Positions 42,466 to 51,519 of a stretch of 64,000 nt of DNA are shown here, piece after piece. Source of the stretch: Pseudogracilibacillus sp037071985 (lineage in GTDB: Bacteria; Bacillota; Bacilli; Bacillales; Amphibacillaceae). The stretch covers positions 516,703-580,702 of the forward strand of contig NZ_JAXHDF010000001.1 of assembly GCF_037071985.1 (NCBI RefSeq). Direction: 5' to 3'. The first letter of the stretch is position 1; each line of letters begins with the position of its first letter. A program made the position numbers and the translations under genes. The notes beneath the pieces were generated by a model, which was not told the origin of the DNA, did no database searches, and worked only from the letters and a program-made list of their open reading frames with translations.

Positions 42466-44067
42466 ATGGATACAATAACAAAAAGAATCGTAAAAGGTGC
42501 GCTCCTGTTAACCATTGCAGGATTAATAAGTAAGATTCTAAGCGCTGCTTATCGCGTTCCACTTCAAAATCTTACTGGAGATTTGGGGTTTTATATTTAT
42601 CAGCAGGTATACCCGATCATTGGAACTGTCATGATTTTATCCCTTTATGGATTTCCTGTAGCGGTTTCAAAACTGACTGCGGAGATGGTCGAAGAAAGAA
42701 AAGAGATTACCCTTAAGCACTTTTATTTACCGATATTAATTATATTATTCGTAATCAATGGTGGCTTTTTTTTACTATTATTTACGCTAGCTCCTTATAT
42801 AGCTGAATGGATTGGAGATATAAAGCTTCAAAGATCTTTTCAACTAGCCGCCTGTTTATTTTTATTTATCCCTTTTTTATCTCTTCTTCGCGGGAAGTTT
42901 CAAGGCAAAGAAGAAATGGGACAGACTGCTTTGTCTCAAGTAGTTGAACAGATAACTCGTGTTTCCATCATAGTCAGCATTGCTTATTATATTTATATGG
43001 AGAGAATGAATATATATAAGATTGGGGAAGCGGGAGTTATTGCAACGATGGCAGGTATGTCGATAGCTATTTTGACTTTAAGTATTCATTCGTTACGACG
43101 AAAAGAGAAACAAAGTAAAATGGTTCTCTCTAATCAAATACCTTGGAAACAGTATATACATGTTTGTATTACACTTGGGGTAGCTGCTTCACTAAATCAT
43201 TTGATTTTAATTATTATTCAATTCGCGGATGTAATCAACTTGGTCCCGAATCTAATGAAGTTCGGATTGTCATCTATCCATGCAAAAGAGACGAAGGGAA
43301 TTTTTGATCGTGCGTTACCGCTTATCCAATTTGGAGTTGTCTTTGGATCCTCTTTTGCACTGGCACTTGTTCCTGCTGTCGCAAGCAAAAAACAACGTCA
43401 ACAAGGGGACCACAACTTATACGGATCGATTAGAGAAGCGATTGTTTTTAGTTTGTATATTGCACTTGGAGCAACGGTGGGACTTGTGTTATTATTACCT
43501 GAAACAAATTTATTACTGTTTACGAATACAGATGGGACAGGAAGCTTGCAAATTTTAGTTGTTTCCATCGTATTAACATCGATTAGTATTACAGGCTGTG
43601 CAATATTACAGAGTCTCGGATTTATTAAAAAGCCTGCATTGTGGATGGTAATCACATTTATTATAAAATATTTATTAAATAATCTTTTTGTCCCTTTAGT
43701 AGGGATTTATGGAAGTGCTATTGCAACCGTAGGCAGTTTGTTCTTTTTATGTGGAATGGTATTACTAACTTTAAAACAAAAATTGCCTGGACTATCTATA
43801 TTTAATAATGTGCATTGGAAAGCATTAATAATAGCAAATGGTGGCATGGCTTTATATTTAATTCTTGCTAAAAATATCTTATTATTCCTAACTGAACCTA
43901 CAAGGGGATCAATGGTATTTTATGTTCCATTCTTGGTTGTTTCTGGGGCGACGATTTATTTATTGTTGCTATTACGGTTCCAGGCATTTACAAAAGCTCA
44001 ATTACAAGCACTGCCGTATGCTAGTTTTTTTATAAACGTACAAGATCACTTCGCAAAAAGAAGATAG
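42466..44067 (+). CDS. yabM: Polysaccharide biosynthesis / MATE-like flippase YabM (SpoVB family)
   Basis: A 533-residue polytopic membrane protein with about 14 hydrophobic segments, MOP-exporter superfamily, related to SpoVB and MurJ-type lipid flippases. It starts with KGALLLTIAGLISKILSAAYRVPLQNLTG (family N-terminus) and has GDHNLYGSIREA mid-protein. The substrate is unproven; a role in cell-wall or spore-envelope precursor export is inferred from relatives. I chose ATG 42466; a TTG at 42442 is also in frame. It precedes yabN by 33 bp. Confidence 0.9.
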   Translation: MDTITKRIVKGALLLTIAGLISKILSAAYRVPLQNLTGDLGFYIYQQVYPIIGTVMILSLYGFPVAVSKLTAEMVEERKEITLKHFYLPILIILFVINGGFFLLLFTLAPYIAEWIGDIKLQRSFQLAACLFLFIPFLSLLRGKFQGKEEMGQTALSQVVEQITRVSIIVSIAYYIYMERMNIYKIGEAGVIATMAGMSIAILTLSIHSLRRKEKQSKMVLSNQIPWKQYIHVCITLGVAASLNHLILIIIQFADVINLVPNLMKFGLSSIHAKETKGIFDRALPLIQFGVVFGSSFALALVPAVASKKQRQQGDHNLYGSIREAIVFSLYIALGATVGLVLLLPETNLLLFTNTDGTGSLQILVVSIVLTSISITGCAILQSLGFIKKPALWMVITFIIKYLLNNLFVPLVGIYGSAIATVGSLFFLCGMVLLTLKQKLPGLSIFNNVHWKALIIANGGMALYLILAKNILLFLTEPTRGSMVFYVPFLVVSGATIYLLLLLRFQAFTKAQLQALPYASFFINVQDHFAKRR

Positions 44068-44100
44068 CTGATATTTTATGAATATTTACTGGAGGACAAT

Positions 44101-45534
44101 ATGGAAAAAGAGATCAAGATTATCGGTTTAGGGGCCGGCGATATAGAGCAATTACCTTTAGGAATATATCGCATGTTGACACGTAAAGATTTACCAATTT
44201 TTACGAGAACGATGGATCATCCGGTCATTAAGACGTTAGAGGATGAAGGCGTGACCCTTTATGGATTTGATTCATATTATGAAGAATCAGATGATTTTCA
44301 GACGGTTTATCAACGTATAGTTAATAAATTGCTCACAGAAGCAAAGGAAAAGTCGCTTATTTATGCTGTTCCCGGTCATCCAATGTTAGCGGAAAAAACG
44401 GTTCAACTATTACTTAACCAAAAAGATATTGACATACAAATTATTGGTGGACAAAGTTATCTAGACGATTTATTTACGACGCTTAAAATTGATCCCATTG
44501 ATGGATTTCAATTTCTTGATGCAACATCTTTTGAGCGGGAAGAAATTACCTATAGGAATCATCTTATTTTTTGCCAAGTTTATGATAAATTCATCGCTTC
44601 AGAAGTAAAATTAACATTACTTGAAGACTTGCCCCCAGATTATACAGTATATGTTGTCGAAGCGGCTGGTTCAGTTGATGAACGCGTTTTAGAAATTACA
44701 GTAGAGGATCTTGATCGAACGGTGGAAGTGAGTAATTTAACGAGCCTTTATATTCCTCCTATTCAAGACGAACAATTACCACATCAATTTCAGACACTTC
44801 GATCTATCATTAAAAAGTTAAGGGGTCCTGAAGGATGTCCTTGGGATAAAAAACAAACACACGAAACACTTCGAGAATATGCGGTTGAAGAAGTATATGA
44901 ACTAATCGATGCAATCAATCGTGAAGACGACGAAGGAATGATAGAGGAATTAGGCGATGTCCTGCTTCAGGTAATGTTACATAGTCAAATTGGAGAAGAC
45001 GAAGGGTATTTTTCAATTGATGATGTAATTAAAGGGATAACAGAAAAAATGATTCATCGACATCCACATGTATTTAATGAGCAGAAGACGAACAAAAGTT
45101 GGGACGAATTAAAAGAGGAAGAAAAGAGAGATGGAAAAGATCATTTTTTACTCGATTCAGTTATTCGTCATGCTCCAGCACTGCAAGTCGCTTACAAATT
45201 ACAAAAGAAAGCAGCAAAGGTTGGATTTGATTGGACGGATGTCAGAGAGGTTTGGAAAAAGCTTGATGAAGAGTTACGTGAATTTAATGAAGCAATCTCT
45301 CAAGAGGATCACGAGGAAATGGAAAAAGAGTTGGGAGATATCTTATTCGTATTAGCTAATATTGCTCGATTTTATAAAATAAACCCGGAGCTAGCTTTAA
45401 ATAGGACGAATGAAAAATTTATATTTCGATTTAATGATATAGAACGACAAGTAAGAAAGTCCGGAAAAAAACTGGAACAGATGACTTTAGAACAGATGGA
45501 TAAATATTGGGATCTTGCGAAGAAAAAGGAGTAG
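44101..45534 (+). CDS. yabN: YabN: tetrapyrrole-methylase-like domain fused to MazG nucleotide pyrophosphohydrolase
   Basis: A 477-residue fusion. Residues 1-220 carry a tetrapyrrole (SAM) methylase-like fold (IIGLGAGDIEQLPLGIY, YAVPGHPMLAEKTV). The C-terminal half is MazG: GPEGCPWDKKQTHETLREYAVEEVYELIDAI near 242, a metal-binding EExxE, and a second helical repeat with GFDWTDVREVWKKLDEEL. The MazG part hydrolyses (d)NTPs to monophosphates. CTGGAGG lies before ATG 44101. The methylase part has no proven substrate. Confidence 0.94.
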   Translation: MEKEIKIIGLGAGDIEQLPLGIYRMLTRKDLPIFTRTMDHPVIKTLEDEGVTLYGFDSYYEESDDFQTVYQRIVNKLLTEAKEKSLIYAVPGHPMLAEKTVQLLLNQKDIDIQIIGGQSYLDDLFTTLKIDPIDGFQFLDATSFEREEITYRNHLIFCQVYDKFIASEVKLTLLEDLPPDYTVYVVEAAGSVDERVLEITVEDLDRTVEVSNLTSLYIPPIQDEQLPHQFQTLRSIIKKLRGPEGCPWDKKQTHETLREYAVEEVYELIDAINREDDEGMIEELGDVLLQVMLHSQIGEDEGYFSIDDVIKGITEKMIHRHPHVFNEQKTNKSWDELKEEEKRDGKDHFLLDSVIRHAPALQVAYKLQKKAAKVGFDWTDVREVWKKLDEELREFNEAISQEDHEEMEKELGDILFVLANIARFYKINPELALNRTNEKFIFRFNDIERQVRKSGKKLEQMTLEQMDKYWDLAKKKE

Positions 45535-45539
45535 ATGAT

Positions 45540-45806
45540 ATGCGATTAGATAAGTTTTTAAAAGTTTCACGTTTAATTAAACGTCGTCCTGTTGCAAAAC
45601 AAATTGCTGAACAAAACAGAATAAGAGTAAATGGGGCGATTGCGAAGCCTTCAATAAACGTGGCGGTTGGAGATGAAATAGAAATTACGTTCGGTCAAAC
45701 AGTCGTTACTGTTAAAGTTGTACTATTAAAAGAACATGTAAAAAAAGAAGAAGCAACGATGCTTTATGAAGTCATTAAAGAAGAAAAAATAAATCGAGAT
45801 GAATAG
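45540..45806 (+). CDS. rqcP: RqcP (YabO/HslR), S4-domain ribosome quality control factor
   Basis: An 88-residue S4 RNA-binding protein: MRLDKFLKVSRLIKRRPVAKQIAEQNRIRVNG. In B. subtilis RqcP works with RqcH in adding alanine tails to stalled nascent chains on 50S subunits. I chose ATG 45540, behind AAGGAG; the frame runs upstream into yabN. It is 5 bp after the yabN stop, so probably co-translated. Confidence 0.94.
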   Translation: MRLDKFLKVSRLIKRRPVAKQIAEQNRIRVNGAIAKPSINVAVGDEIEITFGQTVVTVKVVLLKEHVKKEEATMLYEVIKEEKINRDE

Positions 45807-45818
45807 TTCTAACCTTGT

Positions 45819-45845
45819 CCTTATTTTCATAGATTGAAAATAAGG
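45819..45845 (+). promoter_or_regulatory. Leader hairpin before yabP
   Basis: CCTTATTTTCA (45819-45829) pairs perfectly with TGAAAATAAGG (45835-45845), immediately before the yabP ribosome binding site. There is no T-run, so it is not a normal terminator. It may affect yabP translation or mRNA stability (inference). Confidence 0.5.
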
Positions 45846-45858
45846 AAGGTGACAAAAA

Positions 45859-46158
45859 ATGAATTATTACGAGCAAGTTGAAAATATTACTGTACAAAAA
45901 GAACACCAAGTTAAGATCAACAATCGAAAAGAGTTGGAAATTAACGGGGTTAAAGAAATTGATAGTTTTGATAATGAAGAGTTTCTGCTGGAAACAAATA
46001 TGGGTTATTTAATTGTACGGGGTCAAAATTTACAATTGAAAAATTTGAATGTAGAAGAGGGCTTAGTACAAATTAAAGGCAAAGTGTACGAGCTTACGTA
46101 TGTAGATGAACATCACCAGGAGAAGGCTAAGGGATTGTTTAGCAGACTATTCAGATGA
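45859..46158 (+). CDS. yabP: Sporulation protein YabP
   Basis: A 99-residue YabP/YqfC-type protein: NRKELEINGVKEIDSFDNEEFLLETNMGYLIVRGQNLQLKNLNVEEGLVQIKGKV in short family blocks. It is mother-cell (sigma-E) expressed in B. subtilis and needed for sporulation; the molecular role is unknown. The stop overlaps the yabQ start (ATGA), so the two are translationally coupled. Confidence 0.92.
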   Translation: MNYYEQVENITVQKEHQVKINNRKELEINGVKEIDSFDNEEFLLETNMGYLIVRGQNLQLKNLNVEEGLVQIKGKVYELTYVDEHHQEKAKGLFSRLFR

Positions 46159-46754
46159 CGTTAGATACCCAGTTATTAACGATGATCTCCATGACGATTG
46201 GTGGTTTTTATTTAGGAATTGCCACAGAAACGTATAGAAGATTATCGGTTGTTTTGAAGAACAGTAGGGTATTCATCTTTCTTTTTGAAATAAGTTATTG
46301 GCTCCTTCAGACATGCTTATTATTTTATGTCTTATACCGAGTAAATAATGGTGAAATAAGAGTCTATATTTTCTTTGCCTGTTTATTTGGATATAGTGTG
46401 TATGTTGTCATGTTCCGATCTCTTTATAAGCATCTTCTTGAAGTCATCATAAAAGTGACGTTGACTTTGTTAAAAGGGATCATTAAAGCAATTAATGCCC
46501 TATTCGTTCAACCCCTCATCTGGATTGTACAAGTTCTCATAACGATCTTTCTTTTTATTGCGCAGATTCTATATTGGATACTTACCAGGCTTTTAAACGT
46601 TTTGTCTTATCCCTTACGCCTTCTCCTAACAATTCTTATGAAACTTATTCCTGAAAAAACGAAGAATAAAATTACCCAATTTACCAGGTTTTGTAGTACA
46701 ATAATATATAAATTTAATCAAAGGATAAGAAGCTTTATAGGAAGAAGGAGGTAA
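46155..46754 (+). CDS. yabQ: Sporulation membrane protein YabQ
   Basis: A 199-residue membrane protein with about five hydrophobic segments: MTIGGFYLGIATETYRRL at the start, WLLQTCLLFYVLY, VYIFFACLFGYSVYV, then two further helices and a basic tail (FNQRIRSFIGRRR). In B. subtilis it localises to the forespore membrane and is required for cortex formation. The ATGA overlap with yabP gives tight coupling. Confidence 0.92.
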   Translation: MTLDTQLLTMISMTIGGFYLGIATETYRRLSVVLKNSRVFIFLFEISYWLLQTCLLFYVLYRVNNGEIRVYIFFACLFGYSVYVVMFRSLYKHLLEVIIKVTLTLLKGIIKAINALFVQPLIWIVQVLITIFLFIAQILYWILTRLLNVLSYPLRLLLTILMKLIPEKTKNKITQFTRFCSTIIYKFNQRIRSFIGRRR

Positions 46755-46762
46755 AGTGTTCA

Positions 46763-47146
46763 TTGACCAAGTCAAATAAAACAGTTGCTCGAATCAAATC
46801 AGAATATATGAATAAATATGATGCAGAGATGGAGAGAAGCCGCCTACGTAAAAAAAGATTGATCCAACGTTTAATTTTTGCAGGAGTGGTCATTGTTGTT
46901 ACCTTTAGTTTATTAGCATCCTATCATTTTAAACAGCGATCACTTTATTCAGAAAAACAGAAGGAATATGAAGATTTAACAGAACAAATTTCTATTCTGG
47001 AAAGAGAAGAGAAAGAATTGTTAGATGAAATAAATTTACTAAATGATGTAGATTACATATTAGATATTGCACGAACAAACTATTTCTTGTCAAAAGAAGG
47101 GGAATTAATTTTCCAAGTTCAAGAGGAAGAAGAGCGGTCTTATTGA
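46763..47146 (+). CDS. divIC: Cell division protein DivIC (FtsB/DivIC family)
   Basis: A 127-residue bitopic membrane protein of the divisome, partner of FtsL and DivIB. A basic cytoplasmic start (RKKRLIQRLIF) leads to a transmembrane segment (about 34-53), then a coiled coil (KEYEDLTEQISILEREEKELLDEI) and the DYILDIARTNYFLSKEGEL motif. The start TTG 46763 follows AGGAGG. Confidence 0.93.
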   Translation: MTKSNKTVARIKSEYMNKYDAEMERSRLRKKRLIQRLIFAGVVIVVTFSLLASYHFKQRSLYSEKQKEYEDLTEQISILEREEKELLDEINLLNDVDYILDIARTNYFLSKEGELIFQVQEEEERSY

Positions 47147-47219
47147 CATATTTTTGTATAGTCCGTATACTGAAATAAGGAATACCTTTATAAAAAATTC
47201 AAGGAGGAGCATTTTTTTT

Positions 47220-47603
47220 ATGTCAATTGAAGTAGGCAGCAAATTGCAAGGGAAGGTTACTGGAATCACTAATTTTGGTGCTTTTGTGGAATTAGAGAAA
47301 GGCACAACAGGTCTTGTTCATATCAGTGAAGTTGCTGACAACTACGTAAAAGATATTAACGAACATTTAACTGTTGGCGATGAGATCAAGGTAAAGGTTA
47401 TCAATGTAGAGAAAGATGGAAAAATTGGTTTGTCAATTAAGAAGGCCAAGGATAGACCGATGCGCCAAAGAAACACTCGTGAACGTACAGAAAACTTCGA
47501 GTCTAAAATAAATCGTTTTCTAAAAGATTCTGAAGACCGTCTAGCCTCTTTAAAGAAGCACACGGAATCCAGACGTGGAGGTCGAGGTGCAAAAAGAGGA
47601 TAG
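47220..47603 (+). CDS. yabR: S1 RNA-binding domain protein YabR
   Basis: A 127-residue protein with an N-terminal S1 domain (VGSKLQGKVTGITNFGAFVELEKGTTGLVHISEVAD) and a basic C-terminal tail ending ESRRGGRGAKRG. Probable RNA- or ribosome-binding protein; the function is poorly defined. AAGGAGGAG precedes ATG 47220; the frame extends upstream but lacks a site there. Confidence 0.93.
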   Translation: MSIEVGSKLQGKVTGITNFGAFVELEKGTTGLVHISEVADNYVKDINEHLTVGDEIKVKVINVEKDGKIGLSIKKAKDRPMRQRNTRERTENFESKINRFLKDSEDRLASLKKHTESRRGGRGAKRG

Positions 47604-47650
47604 CAATTGCTGTCTAGAGTGAATGCTCTGTTGATCTACTAATAAATATA

Positions 47651-47687
47651 AAAAAGCAGGTACGAATGGAATGTATCTGCTTTTTTT
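47651..47687 (+). terminator. Terminator of yabR
   Basis: AAAAAGCAGGTAC (47651-47663) pairs with GTATCTGCTTTTT (47673-47685), followed by further Ts. Confidence 0.85.
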
Positions 47688-47710
47688 GATGGAAAAAATA
47701 TCTTTTTAAG

Positions 47711-47767
47711 AAAAAGAAAATCGTTGGAACGCCCTATCTCAGATACGTTTCAACGATTTTTTATTTT
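47711..47767. terminator. Bidirectional terminator for tRNA-Met and upstream plus-strand genes
   Basis: AAAATCGTTGGAACG (47717-47731) pairs with CGTTTCAACGATTTT (47746-47760) with one bulged or mismatched position. A-rich on the left and T-rich on the right, so it ends transcripts from both strands. Confidence 0.75.
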
Positions 47768-47860
47768 AAATTTTACTCTTATAATATGGGCTGTCAAAAC
47801 TAACTGCGCCACAACTAGTTTCATAGGCATTAAATTACCAAATATAAATCTCTTAAAATA

Positions 47861-47934
47861 TAGCGGCGGAGGGAATTGAACCCCCAACCTTACGGGTATG
47901 AACCGTACGCTCTCGCCAGTTGAGCTACACCGCC
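47861..47934 (-). tRNA. tRNA-Met(CAT), elongator type
   Basis: A 74-nt gene with a complete cloverleaf: acceptor GGCGGTG, D-arm with GTAGCTCA, anticodon loop TTCATAC with CAT, and T-loop GGTTCAATTCC. The body closely matches the B. subtilis elongator tRNA-Met. The acceptor pairs end G1-U72, and the CCA end is not encoded (TAT follows on the genome). An Ile(CAT) identity is less likely given this match. It lies on the minus strand between yabR and spoIIE, within the gene-free stretch 47604-48218, which otherwise holds two terminators and two promoters. Confidence 0.93.
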
Positions 47935-47959
47935 ATCAGAAAAAATGTCAACAAAGAAC

Positions 47960-47988
47960 ATAATACACAAAAAACGTTTGTAAGTCAA
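47960..47988 (-). promoter_or_regulatory. Promoter of tRNA-Met
   Basis: On the minus strand TTGACT (47988-47983), 17-bp spacer, TATTAT (47965-47960), about 26 bp before the tRNA 5' end. Confidence 0.75.
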
Positions 47989-48149
47989 TCAATCGCTATT
48001 TGATGACATAACATGTAATAATCTGCACGGTGAAATGATGAATAGTTCCATGTTGTCCTAAATAAATACGAATAATAGAGTTAATTTGTTTAAAAAAAGC
48101 TTCTTCCCGTAGGAAACAGTCGAAAAAAAATGATGGACATGCATTAATT

Positions 48150-48183
48150 TTTGACAAAATAAAGTGATTTAATGTGATTTAAT
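48150..48183 (+). promoter_or_regulatory. spoIIE promoter with Spo0A box
   Basis: TTTGACAAA (48150-48158) is the exact complement of the Spo0A box TTTGTCAAA and overlaps the -35 TTGACA (48151-48156). TTTAAT (48178-48183) stands 21 bp downstream. The 21-bp spacing is the known peculiarity of the B. subtilis spoIIE promoter. GTGATTTAAT is repeated in tandem (48164-48173 and 48174-48183). Confidence 0.65.
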
Positions 48184-48218
48184 CAGTATCACGATTACTT
48201 TTGGGGAGGAGAAAGAAC

Positions 48219-50648
48219 GTGAGCCAAGCATTAAAAATTGAAACGGTAATTGAAAAGAAACGTAGTAGAGGGAAAGATAGAATTCAAAGCATCCTGAAGG
48301 ATATTTTCATAGAAAAGAAATTATTGCTATTTTTAGTCGGGCTATTATTAGGACGGGCAGTAATTTTATATAATATCTCACCATTTGCAATTGCATTTTT
48401 GGCGACAGCATGGTCCGTCTATCGTAAACGCATGTTTGCAGTAATAGTATTTATACTATTGGGGGCTTGGAGTTATTCACTAGAGCATGCAGTGTTTGTA
48501 TCTATTTCAGTAGTAGTTTTCATGGTGTTAGCTCACTTTTTAAAAAACCGCAATAATATCCGCATCTTAATGCTTTTTATCTTCTTGTCTACCATTCTGA
48601 CTAGACTGTTCCTTTATTCCCTGTCGAATCAAATTACTCCATACGAATGGGTACACCTTTTTATCGAAGGGGTGCTAGGGATCGTTCTCTTTCTAATCTT
48701 TATGCAAAGTCTTCCACTTTTAGCACTTAAGAGATACCAACCAGCATTAAAAAATGAAGAACTTATATGTATCGTTATACTGCTCGCTTCTATTTTGACC
48801 GGTTTTATTGGCTGGGAAATTTACAATGTATCATTGGAACATGTTTTTTCACGTTATATAGTACTTACCCTCGCATTTGTCGGTGGAGCAGCAATTGGTT
48901 CGACAGTCGGCGTAGTTACTGGACTTGTTTTGTCTTTAGCCAATGTAGCTAGTTTATATCAAATGAGTTTACTTGCCTTCTCAGGTTTATTAGGTGGATT
49001 ACTCCATGAAGGGAAAAAGCATGGGGTGAGTGTAGGTCTATTAGTCGGTACATTTTTAGTAGGAATTTACGGAGAAATGGAAACGTTCACAGCAACGATG
49101 TTAGAATCGGTAATCGCCATTTTCTTATTCTATCTGACACCGAATGTTTTATTAAAACAGTTATCCAAGTATATTCCCGGTACTACGGAATATTCATTTG
49201 AAGAACGTAAATATTTACAAAAAATAAGAGATGTAACTGCACAACGAGTAGAGCAATTTTCTGCGGTTTTTGAAGCGCTGTCAAAGAGTTTTATTCAATC
49301 GACGGACAAATCCACTGATAAAGAACGGATCGATGAAACGGATTATTTTCTAAGTTTAGTTACAGAAAAAACGTGTCAAATGTGTTTTATGAAAGAAAGA
49401 TGTTGGCAAAAACAATTCGACAAGACGTATAGTCTGATGGAAGAAATGAAAAATGATTTAGTTTATCAAAATGAAATTGACGTAAAGAATCTTACAAAAT
49501 TTGAGAATTATTGTGTGAAATCGAAGCAAGTAGTCGATACGATGGCAAATGAAGTATCTTTATTAAAGATAAATAAAAAATTAAAAAAGCAAGTAATGGA
49601 AAGTAAAAAAATTGTTGCAGATCAATTAAAAGGTGTATCTGATGTAATGGATAATTTCGCTAAAGAAATTGTGAAAGAAAGAAAACGTCATGAAAAACAA
49701 GAAATACAAATTATACGGGCGTTAAAACAAATGGATATTCATTTAGAAAAACTTGATATTTATCGACTTGAAAAAGGTAGTATCGATATCGAAATGTCAA
49801 TTATTTTTAAAGATTATCATGGGGAGGGACCAAAGTTAATTGCACCTGTCTTAACAGATATTTTACAAGAAACGATTGTTGTTACAGAGGAAGAAATTTC
49901 CCCATTTCCAAATGGAATTAGCTTCTTAACGTTCGGTTCTGCCAAACAGTATGAAGTAGAAACAGGAGTTGCTGTTGCAGCCAAAGGGGGCGGATTCATT
50001 TCTGGCGATTCCTTCACAACGATGGAATTAGGAAAAGGAAAATATGCATTGGCAATAAGTGACGGAATGGGTAACGGTTTACGTGCACGTGAAGAAAGTA
50101 TGGAAACATTACGCTTGCTTGAACAAATATTACAGACAGGCATTTCAGAGCAAGTTGCTATCAAATCTATCAATTCAATTCTTGCATTGCGAACAACGGA
50201 TGAAATATTTGCCACACTTGATCTCGCAATTATTAATTTGCACAATGCCATGTTACGGTTTTTAAAAATCGGCTCGACGCCTAGCTTTATTAAGAGAGGG
50301 GATGATGTGATCCAATTAGAGGCAAATAATTTACCGATTGGAATTATCGAACATGTAGAGCTTGAAACATTATGTGAGCCATTAAAGTCTGGAGATATTT
50401 TAATTATGATGAGTGACGGTATTTTTGATGGTCCAAAACAAGTGAAAAATAATGATCTGTGGTTAAAGCGGAAAATTAGAAGTATGAAGACGGAAGATCC
50501 TCAAGCGATAGCTGATTTATTATTAGAGGAAGTGGTACGCGGGGAATTAGGTGTTATTCGTGATGATATGACAGTCATCGTTGCAAAGGTAACAAAACAT
50601 AAACCTAAATGGGCCACTATTCCTGTGATACATGATGAAGCAACATAA
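48219..50648 (+). CDS. spoIIE: Stage II sporulation protein E (PP2C phosphatase)
   Basis: An 809-residue protein. About ten transmembrane segments occupy residues 25-310. A central FtsZ-interacting and oligomerisation region follows, with Cys pairs (CQMC, RCW). The C-terminal PP2C domain has metal-binding GDSF (Asp597) and SDGMGNG (Asp615). It dephosphorylates SpoIIAA-P, freeing sigma-F in the forespore. I chose GTG 48219, with GGGGAGGAG upstream; a TTG at 48201 is in frame but overlaps the RBS. It is expressed from the Spo0A-type promoter just upstream. Confidence 0.96.
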   Translation: MSQALKIETVIEKKRSRGKDRIQSILKDIFIEKKLLLFLVGLLLGRAVILYNISPFAIAFLATAWSVYRKRMFAVIVFILLGAWSYSLEHAVFVSISVVVFMVLAHFLKNRNNIRILMLFIFLSTILTRLFLYSLSNQITPYEWVHLFIEGVLGIVLFLIFMQSLPLLALKRYQPALKNEELICIVILLASILTGFIGWEIYNVSLEHVFSRYIVLTLAFVGGAAIGSTVGVVTGLVLSLANVASLYQMSLLAFSGLLGGLLHEGKKHGVSVGLLVGTFLVGIYGEMETFTATMLESVIAIFLFYLTPNVLLKQLSKYIPGTTEYSFEERKYLQKIRDVTAQRVEQFSAVFEALSKSFIQSTDKSTDKERIDETDYFLSLVTEKTCQMCFMKERCWQKQFDKTYSLMEEMKNDLVYQNEIDVKNLTKFENYCVKSKQVVDTMANEVSLLKINKKLKKQVMESKKIVADQLKGVSDVMDNFAKEIVKERKRHEKQEIQIIRALKQMDIHLEKLDIYRLEKGSIDIEMSIIFKDYHGEGPKLIAPVLTDILQETIVVTEEEISPFPNGISFLTFGSAKQYEVETGVAVAAKGGGFISGDSFTTMELGKGKYALAISDGMGNGLRAREESMETLRLLEQILQTGISEQVAIKSINSILALRTTDEIFATLDLAIINLHNAMLRFLKIGSTPSFIKRGDDVIQLEANNLPIGIIEHVELETLCEPLKSGDILIMMSDGIFDGPKQVKNNDLWLKRKIRSMKTEDPQAIADLLLEEVVRGELGVIRDDMTVIVAKVTKHKPKWATIPVIHDEAT

Positions 50649-50787
50649 GAAGTTCTATTTGAAATTACCTTCCAAATCTGATGTATAGTTCGCTACTCAC
50701 TTGGCGACAATAAGATTAAAAGAGAATAGTCATAATAAATGAATATATTTTCATAGACTGAGTAAAGATTTGGGAGGTAATTGAACA

Positions 50788-51519
50788 ATGAATAAGGGAA
50801 CATTACGGCAAATTTTACTTATAACAGATGGGTGCTCAAATAGTGGAGAAAGCCCAGTAAGCACTGCAACAGCAGCTTTTAAAAATGGTATTACTGTGAA
50901 TGTAATTGGCATTCTTGATGACTATCAAACGGAAACAAGTAGTGGGCTTGGTGAAGTGGAGCAAATTGCTGAGGCAGGTGGTGGGATAAGTCAAATTGTG
51001 TATAAAGAAGACTTATCACAGACAGTCCAAGCAGTAACTAGACAGGCTATGTCACAAACATTACAAGGATTTGTGAATAAAGAGTTATCTACTATATTTG
51101 GCAGAGAGAAATCGTTAGAAGAAATTGAGCCTGAAAAACGTGGCGAAGTGATGGAGGTAGTGGAAGATCTAGGAGAAACATGTAATTTACAAGTGTTGAT
51201 TTTAGTGGATACGAGTGCGAGTATGAATGATAAGCTGCTTACTGTGCAAGAAGCTTTAATAGATTTATCGATAAATTTACATGCCAGAGTCGGAGAAAAC
51301 AAATTTGCTATTTTTCAATTTCCTAGTAAGAGAAAAACAATTGACAATGTATTGGACTGGTCAGGGGAATTAACTTCGATATCAGTTATTTTTCCTAAGT
51401 TAGTAACGGGTGGAGTGACACCAACCGGCCCTGCTATACGTGAAGCAATGTATCAATTTGGAAAATTGGAGCTCGGAGGGAGCTTGTACCGTGGCGAAGA
51501 ATTTACAGAAGAAGGCTAG
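50788..51519 (+). CDS. yabS: VWA-domain protein YabS
   Basis: A 243-residue protein with two von Willebrand A-like halves. The N-terminal half starts directly at LLITDGCSNSGESP; the second has the MIDAS VLILVDTSASMNDKL near 134-148 and TGGVTPTGPAIREA. The function is unknown. It is conserved between spoIIE and yabT. TGGGAGG precedes ATG 50788. It overlaps the yabT start by 29 bp. Confidence 0.92.
   Translation: MNKGTLRQILLITDGCSNSGESPVSTATAAFKNGITVNVIGILDDYQTETSSGLGEVEQIAEAGGGISQIVYKEDLSQTVQAVTRQAMSQTLQGFVNKELSTIFGREKSLEEIEPEKRGEVMEVVEDLGETCNLQVLILVDTSASMNDKLLTVQEALIDLSINLHARVGENKFAIFQFPSKRKTIDNVLDWSGELTSISVIFPKLVTGGVTPTGPAIREAMYQFGKLELGGSLYRGEEFTEEG

Noticed and set aside
47950..47956. A TTGACA on the minus strand 12-17 bp before the tRNA gene.
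   Set aside because: Too close to the tRNA 5' end to be a -35; the TTGACT-N17-TATTAT further upstream is a better promoter.
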